Positions 11,895-23,689 of a stretch of 64,000 bases of DNA are shown here, piece after piece. Numbering within the stretch: position 1 is the stretch's first letter; every line of letters starts with the position of its first letter. A program made the position numbers and the translations under genes. The notes under the pieces were generated by a model. It did no database searches, had not been told where the DNA came from, and was given only the letters and a program-made list of their open reading frames with translations. Origin of the DNA: Anastrepha obliqua (Eukaryota > Arthropoda > Insecta > Diptera > Tephritidae). The stretch lies in assembly GCF_027943255.1 (NCBI RefSeq), contig NC_072896.1, positions 67,846,501 to 67,910,500 on the forward strand, given 5' to 3'.

Positions 11895-12262
11895 CATAGA
11901 GAGAATAACGGGCAGATTTTTATATAAAGATATCTTACAGACAATAATTATGGCATATGCCGAATGGAATGTTGCTTCGATGGAGGTTTCCGCACTACAA
12001 CTCCCTGGAACACATATCGAAGCTGATTAAAGACTTCCTCAGGGGCAGTAGCCTGCCCAATTGCCGGACTTACATCCAATCGAAAACTTTTTTCAACGCA
12101 TTAAGGAAAAGGGCTTCAAGTCAACTTTTCCGCAACTAGGCCATATAACCATTCCAAGCATTAAAAATAGAGTGGCATGTGCCCCACAAATCTCCATCGA
12201 CCGCTTGATATAATCTATGCCCCGCAGTTGTGCAGACGTTATATAAAATATTGAATTGTTGA
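11895..12262 (+). pseudogene. Tc1-like (Bari-type) transposase C-terminal half
   Basis: Combined frames read TGRFLYKDILQTIIMAYAEW, WRFPHYNSLEHISKLIKDFL, AQLPDLHPIENFFQRIKEKG and, near 12210-12240, SMPRSCADVI. These match, in order, the Tc1 hallmarks YAEWN, W.FQQDNDPKHTSK, PDLNPIENLW and LIDSMPRR. The second catalytic Asp is lost (the DND of the family motif has become YNS), and the third residue is kept as the E of PIEN, as usual for DD34E. At least one frameshift (about 12045) and two stops make it dead. No terminal repeats identified. Confidence 0.78.
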
Positions 12263-15200
12263 TTTTGCTTTGCGCACTTACTAACCGACTCTGGAGACAT
12301 TTAGGAAGTTTTTATTATTATTTTGAAATATTGGCATTTCCTCTCTGCAATACGGCAACATAACATTTTGCATTATTTCTATTTGTAAATATATTGATGT
12401 CCATTATGCCATTAATTTTGTGTATGAGGCTTTCGCTATAATATGAGAAACATCCGCATTCCATTATTCTTCATTCTCCAGGTTTAATTGCTTTTAGACT
12501 GTATTCTGGCTGATTTTCGGTGACAAGTGGACGTCTAGCATATTGTCGTGAACCTGCGCCGCAATACAAAACTATTTTGCCTTAAGCTTTGGGGCCAAGA
12601 GCGGATATTTTCGTTGGCTGCGAGCTACTAATGCAACTTCCCGGAGTATTCCACGTTCAGTCATGTCAGAGGGGCGAGCTTACCCTTTGGAGCACGTTAC
12701 AATTTTGGGACCGTCTTACAGGGAAACTTACTTATAAATAAGTAGTAAAAAACGCACTTTCGTCAAAATCTGTGCAAAATCTTATCAATATTCTTTGAAA
12801 AAAAAAAAAATGAAGGCACAGCTATTTCACTGTTGCTCTTAAAAACGTAACGTCGCCAATAAAGAACCGTTATTTACGTAGGTGCTAAATTTATTCAGGT
12901 GAGCTCTACTCATATGAAACCCCTTAACCCTTCGTGGAGATTTGGTATTGAACTTTTCCTTTCCATGATTTATAGGAAAAAAATAAATGGCATCAAAATA
13001 ACTTTTTGCTGCTATTTTTATGTTCACAGCTGTATATACAAACATGAATGTATTGTAATATTAAATCATAAATTCTTGCCCGACTTGCTTGAAAAGATTG
13101 AACAAAAATTTCGATTTAACTACAACAATTTTGTGGCTTTTGTTTTGCACAGCACTGTGCATATCGCTTATTTGCAAAAATGATATAATCCAAGAAAGAA
13201 AGTAGGCAATGCAGAAATGCAAATAATTAAAATTATTTAATTAGATGCAAATGTGTTTTTAGTTTTTCTTAGGGGGACAAAGAAAATTGTAAACTTTGAA
13301 GTTACGGCGTTCCTTCAGAAAATAATATACAAGCTAACGAGCAATCGCTGGTAGTGATTCCCCAGCCAAATATAATGCAATCACGCTATTACGTTTGAAA
13401 TCCATTACTGATTTTCTTTTTTCGCGTTTACTCTCGACAAAATGCTTCCGCGCGCGTGTAAACAATACTCTGCACTATCCTTTAGCCAACTAACAGACAG
13501 CTGATGCCCGCGCGAGTGGTCTGAAGTTGGTTACACTTCGAGTGCCGGACCCTGTACTATGTTATGCATAAAACTGCTGATTTTAAAGCCACTTCAACTA
13601 GCTTTAAAATTGTGGCCTTGAGCTTTGTAATTTCTCGTACTGAAAGTTTATGTCGCTGTATGCCTGTTGTTTTAGGTTCGAGTTTATTTTAAACTTTAAA
13701 AAAATTTTGTTCAACATTTTCCATGTGATACCTAAATACAATATGTATATGTATACCTACAGCTGCCTTGTATATACATTTATCATAAAATTGTATTCTA
13801 AGTTTTTAAATCTTTAATTAAGATTGCATGCAGCTAGCAATCACAGAGCATTCATTTTGTACCAATATTATTATATTTTAATTGACTTTCAAACAATTTG
13901 AACAGAATACACGACCAAAGCTCGTACTCCCTGCTAGTTAGCATTTGTTTTTGATATTTTTGCGAATAATTCTTTTTTAAATTCAATTAAATTATGCAAG
14001 TTGTTCACTTAACGTTGATGCCCTAACGCTCGGCGTATTACAAATGTTATATACCGCTATTTATAAACGAATATATCAAATTCGCGGAAAATGCAAATGT
14101 CCACTTTAATATAAATTTCTCTATTACTATACCATATACAAGTACATATGTACATACTTACGTTGTGCCATTTGTTTTGCCATTTTGCCTTGTCACTTTT
14201 AATAGAAACGTAACCTTTAGTGCCATTAGATACTTAGGTTGCCTTCACTTTGACACCATGAAACTGAGCAGTTACATATGAACAAAGAAAGCGTGCAAAG
14301 GGAAGTAAAATATATGGGGGCTTTGGTTGAATGGTTTGAATTGAGAGCGATTTTCAAGTTCATTTGCAGGCAAGTGGGGAAATATTTTGGTTACTAACGT
14401 GTACGTGAACTAGTCAAGGATGATAGATTACCAGATTTGCTCGTTAGGTATGGTGAAAAAAATTTGGGGGAACATTAGATTCCACGTCACTTGGAATGTC
14501 TACAAGCTAAATTTTATGAAACACATTCCAAGTATGGTAGCATAAGCACTGCTACGTAGTGCACCTTTAAAAATCTTTTCACCATGTGAACTAAGATTCA
14601 CTTATATATTAGCTTATTCTCCATATTGGTGTAATTAGATATGTATAGTGATTTGAACTAGAAATGGGCGAGAGTATGATTTTGGCTTACGTTAACGCAA
14701 GCATAAAATTGGGTCTTGCTGATTCAAGGCGTGTCTTCATGTAACGATTCGACCAAATCGGATTTACGGCAAAAAAAACAAAGAACTATGGTATTCCACT
14801 GCCACAGAGAGCTGATGTAAGATTATAAATTCTATACAAATCGAATACAAAACGTCATTACCAATAATGGTGGGTACAGGGTTATTGATTAAACTTTGAT
14901 AATTTTAACAGTCTTATTATATTAATAAACTCATTTTATGTAGCGCATCTATTTCTCTTTCGTACCTAATTTAATAATCACATGAATATTTCTAAATATT
15001 TCCTTTTTGTTGTAATTAGCGTTGTAATTAGCTATCTATGTTAGTCTACTATATATATTTGGATTTGACACTGCAACCGTTTATTGGATCGGGCTGAAAT
15101 CATAAAATTTCGTCAGTTGCCTCTGTCCTATGCGAAGTTGAGCCAGTTATTCGAGGCATTTTTAATGTTTGCATTGGAATTAGCGGCGAAATACTTGGCG

Positions 15201-15663
15201 AATCTCAAGCCCCGCTTTGTATAGCAAGCCGCTTGATTCAAGACAAACACCCACTCGCAGATACACCCAGCACACTTTGACAATGATGAGCAGCCGCTAC
15301 AGATTCGCTCTCAAATCAAGTGTGTCGAAGTGGCCGTATCTGAGTTAGTCTTCTCTCGTTCGTTCGTTCTCAAACGCGTATTTAGTAGCTAGTTTTGAGC
15401 TGCTTGAGCCGTGCGCAAAAGAGTAATATTTGGTCACTCCAAGAATGGCAGGTTATTACGTGGACTTTGATAAACCCTGGATAAACCTAGGAACCCTGCA
15501 ACTGCGTGATACAAGCGATAGCAGTGTGATACACCATATAAAAATGCGCCCTAGCGAAAATCACGCAGTTATATAAAATTGGTCAAGATCAGCGACCTTA
15601 GGAAATAAAAATAGTATAATATATATGTATATTGTATGTATATATAATTGATGCTTACTACGC
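12263..15663. other. non-coding stretch, nothing recognised
   Basis: AT-rich DNA with poly(A) tracts (12798-12810) and microsatellite-like TATATG runs (13740-13770, 15615-15650). I see no transposase, reverse transcriptase or host domain in any frame. About 20 bases around 15219-15245 (ATAGCAAGCCGCTTG) recur near 62571, hinting at a shared but unidentified repeat. Confidence 0.5.
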
Positions 15664-15711
15664 ACTTCCGAGTGATAGTCACGCACCAACCCATTTGGCT
15701 ACGGCGGACGC
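15664..15711 (-). repeat. tRNA-like head fragment of the SINE
   Basis: The sequence AGTCACGCACCAACCCATTT with GGCTACGGCGG matches the head of the SINE family (reversed, TAGCCAAATGGGTTGGTGCG), including the A-box-like segment at 15691-15701. The B box and body are missing. A truncated insertion in minus orientation. Confidence 0.6.
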
Positions 15712-16529
15712 TATAACCATAAACTTAAACGGGTGTCAATGAAACGGACTTAAGCAGTAGACTTAAAAATGTATCTTTAATTTGTAAAACAGAGTTAAAT
15801 TTGTACAATATAGAATCTTTAGTAGGATCCAAGATCCTTAACAAATTTCTGATATTATTATCCTTAAAAATCTTGGCACTCCCTTTTGCAATGGAAATGT
15901 CGACCATTTACTTTTGTTATTCCGTAGTACTTGTTTTCGATTTTGATATAATATTCAAACTTATGGTTAGTTTTCTGTAGAAGGAAATTTTATGAACTCG
16001 AATGCGCATGTGAGTGCTATATGTGTACACACTCACATAAATTAGCATTTGTGTATATGGAACATTCTCATATACAAGTAAAATGTACTGTGCCACAATG
16101 CAAGGCAGCCCATGCGTACATAGATATATTTAAATAAACTTATATATGTACATAGATAAGTTTTCACATACAAATATGTGTGTCTAAAGTTAAATTGTTT
16201 GTGAACATTAAGCCGGATCGACCTCCTGAGCAAACAATTAATTTTAAATCGAAACGCAATTTAAAAAAGAGAGCAATTCATCTTAAAAACCTTATTTAGG
16301 ATGGTTCAAATGATTTGCACAAGGAAAGGCCGTCTTAATCACGTCTTTGTCATATTCTTCATTTGTTGTTTTTTATTTATTTTTATCATATTTGAACGAG
16401 TAACAACTAATTCATAATTATTACACTTAAAATATTACAGTGCTAGCTACCAGGGCCCTCGGCTTATTGCTAAAAGGGAGAAAATAGTCTAATATGTAGA
16501 ATTTAAAATGATTTAAAGTAATTGGCAAA

Positions 16530-17035
16530 GGCATGACTCAAATTAATATGTGAACACCGTGGCAAAACAAACGTGAGTCGCATGGGCTGAAAATAAGCAG
16601 AAAAAAAGCAAAGGTCATGTGCTGCGAATTTTCCACCAATTCGACATCAACAAGCAGATCACCGATCATGCTGGATGGCAGCCCACTAAACAAGGTTTCC
16701 ATACTTAAGTACTTGGGATGCATTGTAACAAATGCCGGAGAAGTCAATGAAGACGTGCAGCTTAGGGTAAACTCAGCATGATTCAAATAGCAAGCACTAA
16801 CCGGCGCGCTGTGCGGCCACGTTGAACAAAATGTCAAACCGATAGATTCGTGGAAGCCTTAAAATGGCAACGATTGAGCAAAAAATACAAGAGAGCCGTC
16901 TCCGCTGGTATGGTCTTATCCAGAGGAAGCCTGAATCCGACATGACAAAGAAAGGTCTAAACACCGTTACGCCACCGAGCAAGCCAAGGCAGCCCCAACA
17001 TATTTACATGTACAAAGCAGACTGAAAGCAACTAA
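16530..17035 (+). pseudogene. RTE-like LINE reverse transcriptase C-terminal region
   Basis: The plus-strand reading gives HGLKISRKKAKVMCCEF, MLDGSPLNKVSILKYLGCIV, NAGEVNEDVQLRVNSA and, from about 16862, IEQKIQESRLRWYGLIQRKP with LN...P. This is the known order in which the LINE palm/thumb (KT..M, F.YLGS, I..RI) is followed by the C-terminal RLRWYGHV.R.PE..MTKK tail. The YADD box and upstream domains are absent. Two in-frame stops and at least two frame changes show decay. The tail differs from that at 7010-7262 and 33700-34405, so more than one lineage is present. Confidence 0.8.
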
Positions 17036-17360
17036 ACAATTAAATTCATTATTCAATTAAATTAAACACCCGGACGAGCCAAAATTTTGAAAAATTTAGC
17101 GATTATGAATTAAGAGAGCTGACCCCAAGTAAAATGGGACGAAAGCAATAATGAAGAAGAATACTATGAGCAATTGATGCCACGTTCTGACAGCTTAAAA
17201 ACAGCTTATAACGTAAATCTTAAAGTTTTAATACAAAATGAGATTTAAACTTTTTTTGGTAAAATTATCTTCATTGAGTGAGTTCGCCCACGTTTACAAC
17301 GTCACCTTCAACAAATGCTTCGTCGAGTCCAATCTGCGCAGATATTATAGATATATATAA

Positions 17361-17666
17361 TTGGCGCGTACACCCTTTCTGGGTGTTTGGCCGAGCTCTT
17401 CCTTCTTTTTGTGATGTGCATCTTGATGTTGTTCCACAAATGGAGGGATCTACAGTTTTAAGCCGACTCCGAATGGCAGATATTTTTTTATGAGAAGCTT
17501 TTTCATGGCGGAAATACACTCGGAGGTTTGCCATTGCCTGCCAAGGGGCGACCGCTATTAGAAAAAACTTTTTCTTCATTTTGGTGTTTCACCGAGTTTC
17601 GAACCTACGTTCGCTCTAAATTCCTAATGGTAGTCACGCACCAACCCATTCGGCTACGGCGGCCGC
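17361..17666 (-). mobile_element. tRNA-derived SINE, near-complete copy
   Basis: On the minus strand the element begins GCGGCCGCCGTAGCCGAATG and carries an A-box-like TAGCCGAATGG and a B-box-like GGTTCGAAACTC, about 40 bases apart. This is the internal RNA polymerase III promoter arrangement of a tRNA. The body continues about 230 bases to ACGCGCCAA, followed by a TATATAT tract (17346-17360) that serves as the 3' tail. Copies at 21708-22010 and 41328-41632 share the same ends. The element codes for nothing. Confidence 0.82.
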
Positions 17667-18028
17667 TGCCCAGATATTAGTCAAGGAAAATTTCACGGGC
17701 ACATAAGGCGGCACCCGCATTTGTAACTTCCAAAAATTTACATATTCTCAAAGCACATGTGTCCAGAACTTTGTCTATATACAAATTTTGAAGTTGATCC
17801 GATGAAACCTTATAACTCCAGTGATGTTAGAAAAAGAAGGAAAATATCAAAACAGGTGGAAATCTAAAGAACAGGCTTTTAATTGGAGAATGACGACCAA
17901 CACTGGCTAATTACGTTCGTATCCGTGGTTAACATTTCTGCCAAAATTTTATCGCCATTACTTGATATTTGTAAAAGTTACGCCATCTTGAGTAAATCTA
18001 CCTTACACAATTTCCTACATTTTTAAAA

Positions 18029-19520
18029 ATTGATTTGAATTTGCAATGAGTTTGTATTGAATTATGAGATAAGAATGTATTCAGTTATGTGAAAACCTTA
18101 GAAATGTTGGTAAACTCTTTCGGTAATGATACTCTACCAGAAGGCACGGTGACATAGACTACTATTTAACCCAAATATTGAGCAGTCACGGATGTTTCGT
18201 GGAGTACCTCCATCGTTTTCACATTGAGGACACTTCGTTCTGTCCAACTGCAACAATGCAATAGAAAGCGTGGAGCATGTGTTCTTCTACTGCAATCACT
18301 TTAACAGAGAACGTCGAACGCTTAAGTTAGTCTTGGGCGAACAGCTGAGCCCACACAACTTAATCAATAACATGTGTGCATCACATGACTGTTGGAACGC
18401 AGTTAAAAGTTTTGCAAAGAGGATAATGCTGCACCTGCAACGCGCGGAATGGCAGCGCAAAACGCAGGGAAAAACAAATTAGCCCTCGATAGGAGGTGGA
18501 CTGTCTACGAACTGACGACAAATAACAGGCGGTCGAGTCACGTGCTCTCGACGGCATAAGACAGTATAATATTACCGCAACAACTTTTTTGCTGCAGATG
18601 CAAAAAAACCTCGATAGCGTATACCATCCATACGCCCATGTGAGAGAAACCTGAGAGCATGCCGCACATACCACTGATATGACGGCACTGAGACATTAGA
18701 AGACGAGTCCATAGCGTGAAGCTGGCTACAAATATGGTAGACCCAGACGTGGGTGAATAATTTGGTTCATCTAATGGACACCGTTCTGGGCCTTCCCGAA
18801 GTAATGCAAGGTACTTCCGGGAAGGGAGTCTCCCCAGAAGAGGAGGAGGGATTGTTTTAGTGGCTACACCATTCGACGCAGTTGACGACGGTCGCTGTAA
18901 GTGCGAAGGCATTTTAAACCCTCCTCACCCACCACAAAAAACAAAAAAAAAAAAAAAATACTCTAAATAAAACAGTAGAGAAACGAGACGTGGGTTTGTG
19001 AGTACGACACGCGGGCGACTGATTGGAAAGCTCCAAATGAACCAAAACCAAAAAAATCACGTCGTTTTCAGCCAAAAACTAAAGCTATGCTCACGTTTGC
19101 TATGGATTACAACGGTATTGCCAGAAGAATTCACAGTTATTAAGAATCATCACATATTTGGGCGTTATAAGAAGTTTACATGAAGCAATTCTCCAAAAAA
19201 GGTTTTGCGGATTTTGCACCATGATGCCGCTTTCTCGCACAATGTCATCCGTGTATTTTTGGCCAAGAACGAAACGAGTTATCCAGTAGCCATCGAATCC
19301 GCCTGATATGACTCTTTGCGTTTCTTTTTTTTTTTGTTTGATAGAGTCACAAAACCACTACGGGAACCACTTCGAAGAAGACTCTGATGGATGTACCGAA
19401 AATATAGTTCCAGAAATGTTTCGAGAACTGGGTCAAACGCTGGCATAAGTGCGTTCCATTTAATGGGGAGTACTTTGAAGACAGAGGAGTCCACTTGTTT
19501 TTTTTTAACTTTGTGAATAT
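18029..19520 (+). pseudogene. mariner transposase split by an R1-like LINE
   Basis: The first part (18029-18136) reads IDLNLQ*VCIEL...KTLEML and FGNDTL. After the LINE insertion the frame resumes at 18966 (NKTVEKR) and jumps by deletion to WVCEYDTRATDWKAPNEPKP (about 18990), then LHHDAAFSHNVIRVFLAKNE (about 19220) and FQKCFENWVKRWHKC, NGEYFED (about 19412-19480). The homologous copy at 51741-52637 on the other strand confirms the order, and its 5' untranslated DNA also matches upstream of 18029. The first and third catalytic regions are lost. A dead copy of a DD34D-type mariner family. Confidence 0.85.
18129..18965 (+). mobile_element. 5'-truncated R1-like LINE with poly(A) and target duplication
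   Basis: Flanked by the 8-base direct repeat ATACTCTA (18129-18136 and 18958-18965) and ending in about 17 A's, this 821-bp insert has the marks of target-primed reverse transcription. Its coding part (18144-18482) reads HGDIDYYLTQILSSHG, FVEYLHRFHIEDTSFCPNC, ..ESVEHVFFYC and ends QRKTQGKTN*. It is the zinc-knuckle tail of an R1-type ORF2 with C-x2-C...H-x4-C. The same protein region, better preserved, lies at 56640-56953. About 450 bases of 3' UTR follow. The polymerase is missing. Confidence 0.88.
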
Positions 19521-19565
19521 ATTTCGGGAACTTCTTGATCACGGTAGTATATTTCAAAATGGGTG

Positions 19566-20937
19566 CATTTAGTGGGACCCTCTATAATTTAATTTATTAA
19601 TGGTCAAGTGATTACAAGAGTATGCAAATATGTGGCGATTTCTAGATGTGTCGGGGCTTTAAAACACAAGATGGAATTTCAAATATTTTTTTCTAGCTGC
19701 TCATTCTAATGTATAGCACACACATATATTCCAATATATGTATTGTGCATGCTTACGTATTTATTCATATAAATACATACATATATGTAGGTACTAGGGA
19801 TGTAAATTTGAATAATTCTTACGAGCTCGGAATTTTCGAGAACTCGTAATAACAATCCTGGAATTCTATCATGTCGATCGTGACCAACGCACACATTCAA
19901 AAACGAAATCAAATTTTTTTTTTTGATTTTGACAACAAGCTTAACTTACAGCTCTTAATTAGTCCGCTAATTGTGCTAAAGTTGATTTTGGGATATTCTT
20001 CGTTTTCAAGATAATTATAAAAAATCAAGACATCCGCAGAGGAGAAAAACAGGAGTATTTTCGCGGCCAACAATATTTCAATGTAAGTGCTTTTAAAATA
20101 GAACGTTGTTCATTGATGTCTATTAAAACTGACTTTGATTTCATCGAAAGTTTATTTATGCTTTTTTTTACCTTATTCGCTGTCGCTGGGGACATTTTTT
20201 CCATCCTGATTTTTTTTATTTTTCTTGCTCCTTTTGCGAGATTTTATACAAACAAGCTTAATAAAAAATCTTTTGCATCAACAGAAGTATACAGAGTATT
20301 TTCTACATAATAACAATAAACTAAACAAAAATATGTTTATATAAAAATAAATTTATATAAAAAAAAATAGAATCAGCAATATTTCGAAATAGATTACGAA
20401 TACAAAAAATAATAAATTTATATAAATAAGAATAAATTTAATTTTTTTCCTATGAAAATATGCCAAAGCCATGTAATTTTGTTAACTTTTTATATTTTTT
20501 TTGCGCAGGGAAAAGATTACATCAATACCTATCATTTAAAAGCTTTCCTATCATGTAATAAATAATAATAGTAATACATGGTAACATGTGTTTGTTCAAA
20601 ACCCATGGGGTTGGCTACTTCAACTCGCAGAAAATTCATTTTAAAGACACATTTGGCAGCATTCGGGCATAAAATACCAAACTTATTGAAACAGCGATTT
20701 TTATAAAAAGAAAAATTATAGTTAATTTCATTGGACAGGGCTTAAAAAATACTGGTGATTAGGAAATTTAAGATATATATTAGGAGATGAAAAATATACT
20801 GGCATTTTGTAAATTAATTGTATTAAAACTGCTCCAAAGTGAAAGCACCTAAAGACGGAACTGGGCATTGCGCTCAAAATTTGTAGCAATTTATCTGAGG
20901 AAGAGATTTTGGCGATGATAAAGAAACTGCAAATGAC
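19566..20937. other. non-coding AT-rich stretch
   Basis: No gene supported. A 65-codon plus-strand frame at 20113-20310 is hydrophobic (two F/L/I-rich segments) but lies in T-rich DNA, where such frames arise by chance. Poly(T) and TTTATATAAA runs dominate 20330-20470. Confidence 0.5.
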
Positions 20938-21629
20938 TCAATTTTTGATAAGGACATCAACGAATGTCTCAACTCGACAAATGCATTAATTAATGCAATA
21001 AATGCCAGGTTCCAAAGGTTGTGCGTTGATGAGCAAATGTGTTCGACAAAAATGCAAGGCAACCCGGCCGTATATGCCGCTAAACCTCATAAATGAAGAA
21101 CAGAACTTTTCTCTATATGTGATCTGACCGGCTTCTTTTATGCTTCCAAAATTTACTCAGGCGCTGGAGATAATGTCATACTTGAAAATACTCCTGACCT
21201 TGGCGCTGCATCAAATTCCGTTGTAACACTTTCTCGAAAAGTTCCGGACAATGTCAATCATTACTTAGCATTTTTCGCATGTTATATCATATCTTCCATA
21301 TGGCAATGGCAAATGCGTACATTTTATATCACCGCCTAACTGCCTAACTTTCGTGGTGAAGTCGCTGAATCAATGTGTTTGTTTTGTGGTTGTGGTTGTC
21401 CATCACCACATGCGAATCCGTGTCGAAGAAAACCTATTTTCCAACAAATGATATTCGTTACGACCAGATTGGCATTGGTGTAAAATGGTTAATCGATCGA
21501 CCAAAAAAAAGCTGCAAAATGAGGGGTTGCAAATCTGAAACTCAGGCATTTTTTTTTTCACAATGTAACATTAACTTATGCAATTTCAGTGCAAAAAGTT
21601 GTTTTTTTAGTACCACAACCAAAAAATAA
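20938..21629 (+). pseudogene. piggyBac-type transposase remnant
   Basis: From 20938 the frame reads SIFDKDINECLNSTNALINA, then RFQRLCVDEQMCSTKMQ (first catalytic Asp in VDEQM), and after a stop near 21095 ELFSICDLTGFFYASKIYSG (second Asp), AGDNVILENTPDLGAASN and VVTLSRKVPDNVNHYLAFF. The third catalytic motif is not recognisable. A second frame (to 21629) reads FPTNDIRYDQIG, RPKKSCKMRGCKSE and SQCNINLCNFSAKSCF, the cysteine-rich C-terminal finger that binds the transposon end in this superfamily. Frameshifts and a stop make it a relic. No TTAA-flanked ends could be assigned. Confidence 0.82.
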
Positions 21630-21707
21630 AGAATAAAATATATATTCATATAAAAGATTTAACTTTAAATGCTTGGTCACGGTTTTTAGGTTTTTTACTT
21701 GTACAAG

Positions 21708-22010
21708 GTGAAGTAGCCGAATGGGTTGGTGCGCGACTACCATTCGGAATTCACAGAGAGAACGTCGCTTCGAATCTCGGTGAAAACACCAAATTAAGAA
21801 CCACATTTTTCTAATAGCGGTCGCCCCTCGGCAGGCAATGGCTAACCTCCGAGTGTATTTCTGATATGAAAAAGCTCCTCATAAAAATATCTGCCGTTCG
21901 GAGTCGGCTTGAAACTGTAGATCCCTCCATTTATGGAACAACATCAAGATGCATACCACAAATACGAGGAGGAGCTCGGCCAAACAACCAAAAAGGGTGT
22001 ACGCGCCAAT
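21708..22010 (+). mobile_element. tRNA-derived SINE, plus-strand copy
   Basis: The head GAAGTAGCCGAATGGGTTGG contains the A-box-like TAGCCGAATGG (21714-21724), and about 45 bases later CTTCGAATCTC (about 21769) is a slightly decayed B box. The body matches the copies at 17361-17666 and 41328-41632 throughout, ending ACGCGCCAA followed by a TATATATATATA tail (22010-22023). It is in the opposite orientation to all other copies here. Confidence 0.82.
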
Positions 22011-22334
22011 TATATATATATATAAGGTAAAGTAAGAGTCTAATAAAAAAAACGGACTACAAATTCGTTCATTTTGACCAAAAATTAGTCTACACTGATT
22101 GTTTGAGCACAATAGAAAAATCAAGTATTTTAGGGTTAAATATGTACGCATTTAATAATACTTTAGCGTGTAAATATCGGATAAGGTAACTTTAGGTATG
22201 TCGAAAAAAATCGATGGAAAAATATTGAAAAAGTAAACAAATTTATTTTGTGGTTGAATGGATCTTTTATAAATAATCAATGTTAATACAAAAAATTAAA
22301 CAAGTTATACCATTTTTTAAAACAGAGGCACACA

Positions 22335-23681
22335 TACAGCTATGGACAAAGAAATATAATGATGATTATGTTTGGATGGCCTATTAAAGCAGTTATTTTT
22401 GCAGAAAACTATTCTTTTATTTTAGTATAAAAAAGCAACGCTCAACAAATAACAATTCAATACCCACAACGATAAGAGCTCGAAAAATCGGAATGTATCA
22501 CATTTTGAACTAGAGACTGAAATAGCGCACTTGTATCGATCTGCAAGAAAAACAGAAATTCGATATCTCAAATTGATACAATTTGCTTATTAATTGCTTA
22601 CCTGATTAGTATTTTGTTGAGTGTCTAACATTTTTTACAACTAGTTCACACGTGCGAGGTAAACTTGCTATTAATTTTTGGGATTTCTCCAAAGGAATAG
22701 AGTTGCAGGCTTCCCGTATTCCTTGTTGTCATTCATTGGCATTTTAAATTGTTTTTGCCCAACATTAACTCTAATATTATTTCAGAGATTTGCAATGGGG
22801 TTAAGGTAGGGCCTTTGTGCTGGCCAATGCAGAATTGCAATTTTTTCTTTAGAAAGCTACTTTTTCACCCATTTTGTTGTATGCTTGGTGTCTTTATCAT
22901 GCATGAATACGCAGCTTAAAAGAATGGACCCGAAGGAAAATATCATTATCCATATTGCCATTTATTCTATTTGATCCAACGCAATTTCAAGAAAATTATC
23001 CCCAAGCATTTAAGTTACCATCACTATGCTTTACGGTCTACGCTGTGTACCGGGATTTGAACTCTTGGGTTGTGTTCTAATCAGCACCAATCATATTAAT
23101 TTTAATTTCTTGGCACGCCCATACAATTTATTTTGATTAAGACATCTTCGCACAAGTCTTCTTGATATAGGTATGCTCATTTATTTCCAGCATTATTGCT
23201 CGAGAGGACTTAAAAGTGTTACCCTTACTTTTCTTAACGATGGCCTTGTACTGCTGAATTGAGATCTTTCGCGCCGGCATCTTTCGAACTTTCTTTTATT
23301 TTAAGCGTATTTTTGTCTGTATATCTGATTGCATTGTATACCATTTTAAGTGTACAACTCATAGTTTCTGCATTTTGAATTTGTTTTGGACCTTTTTCGT
23401 CAAGGTTCCAAATAATGCTCTTCTTTTCAAGTGGGCAGTGAGGTCCTCTTCCTCTTTATTGGCATTATAACAAACAAGAATTTACCGAAAAAACTAGTTT
23501 TAATCATCTTAACTAATGGTTGGAATATATCTACACTATTTCGTTATTGTCCGATATTGGAGAGAAGTGATTCACAGCAGAACATTGACATACAAATATG
23601 TCCGAATATCAATTAATATTTTAGGAAAAAAATTCGTGTAGAGGATACTATAAGTGCGATATGTCTATGTCCATATCTGTA
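22335..23681 (-). mobile_element. Tc1-like element with both inverted ends
   Basis: The element spans 22337-23679 (1343 bp) between TA dinucleotides (22335-22336 and 23680-23681). Its ends are inverted repeats: CAGCTATGGACAAAGAAATA on the left and, reversed, CAGATATGGACATAGACATA on the right, three mismatches in about 24 bases. The size and TA target fit Tc1. The gene inside runs on the minus strand and is broken. The right end is close to an ATGTACATATG microsatellite, so that boundary is somewhat less secure. Confidence 0.82.
22605..23280 (-). pseudogene. Tc1-like transposase pseudogene
   Basis: Read from the ATG at 23280: MPARKISIQQYKAIVKKSKG, an HTH-like start, then decayed sequence. The catalytic part survives as MHDKDTKHTTKWVKK (about 22890, from the family's QDNDPKHT), LHWPAQRPYLNPIANL (about 22830, from WPAQSPDLNPIENLW) and, at the end, a frame reading SRTCELVVKNVRHSTKY-like residues. 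Third-position glutamate of PIEN has become A. Several in-frame stops are present. Length (about 675 bp) is short of the usual 1 kb, showing internal deletion in the central region. Confidence 0.8.
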
Positions 23682-23689
23682 TGTACATA

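Noticed and set aside
20113..20310. Hydrophobic 65-codon frame that looks like a membrane peptide
   Set aside because: T-rich DNA yields F/L/I codons by default; no start context or homologue is visible.
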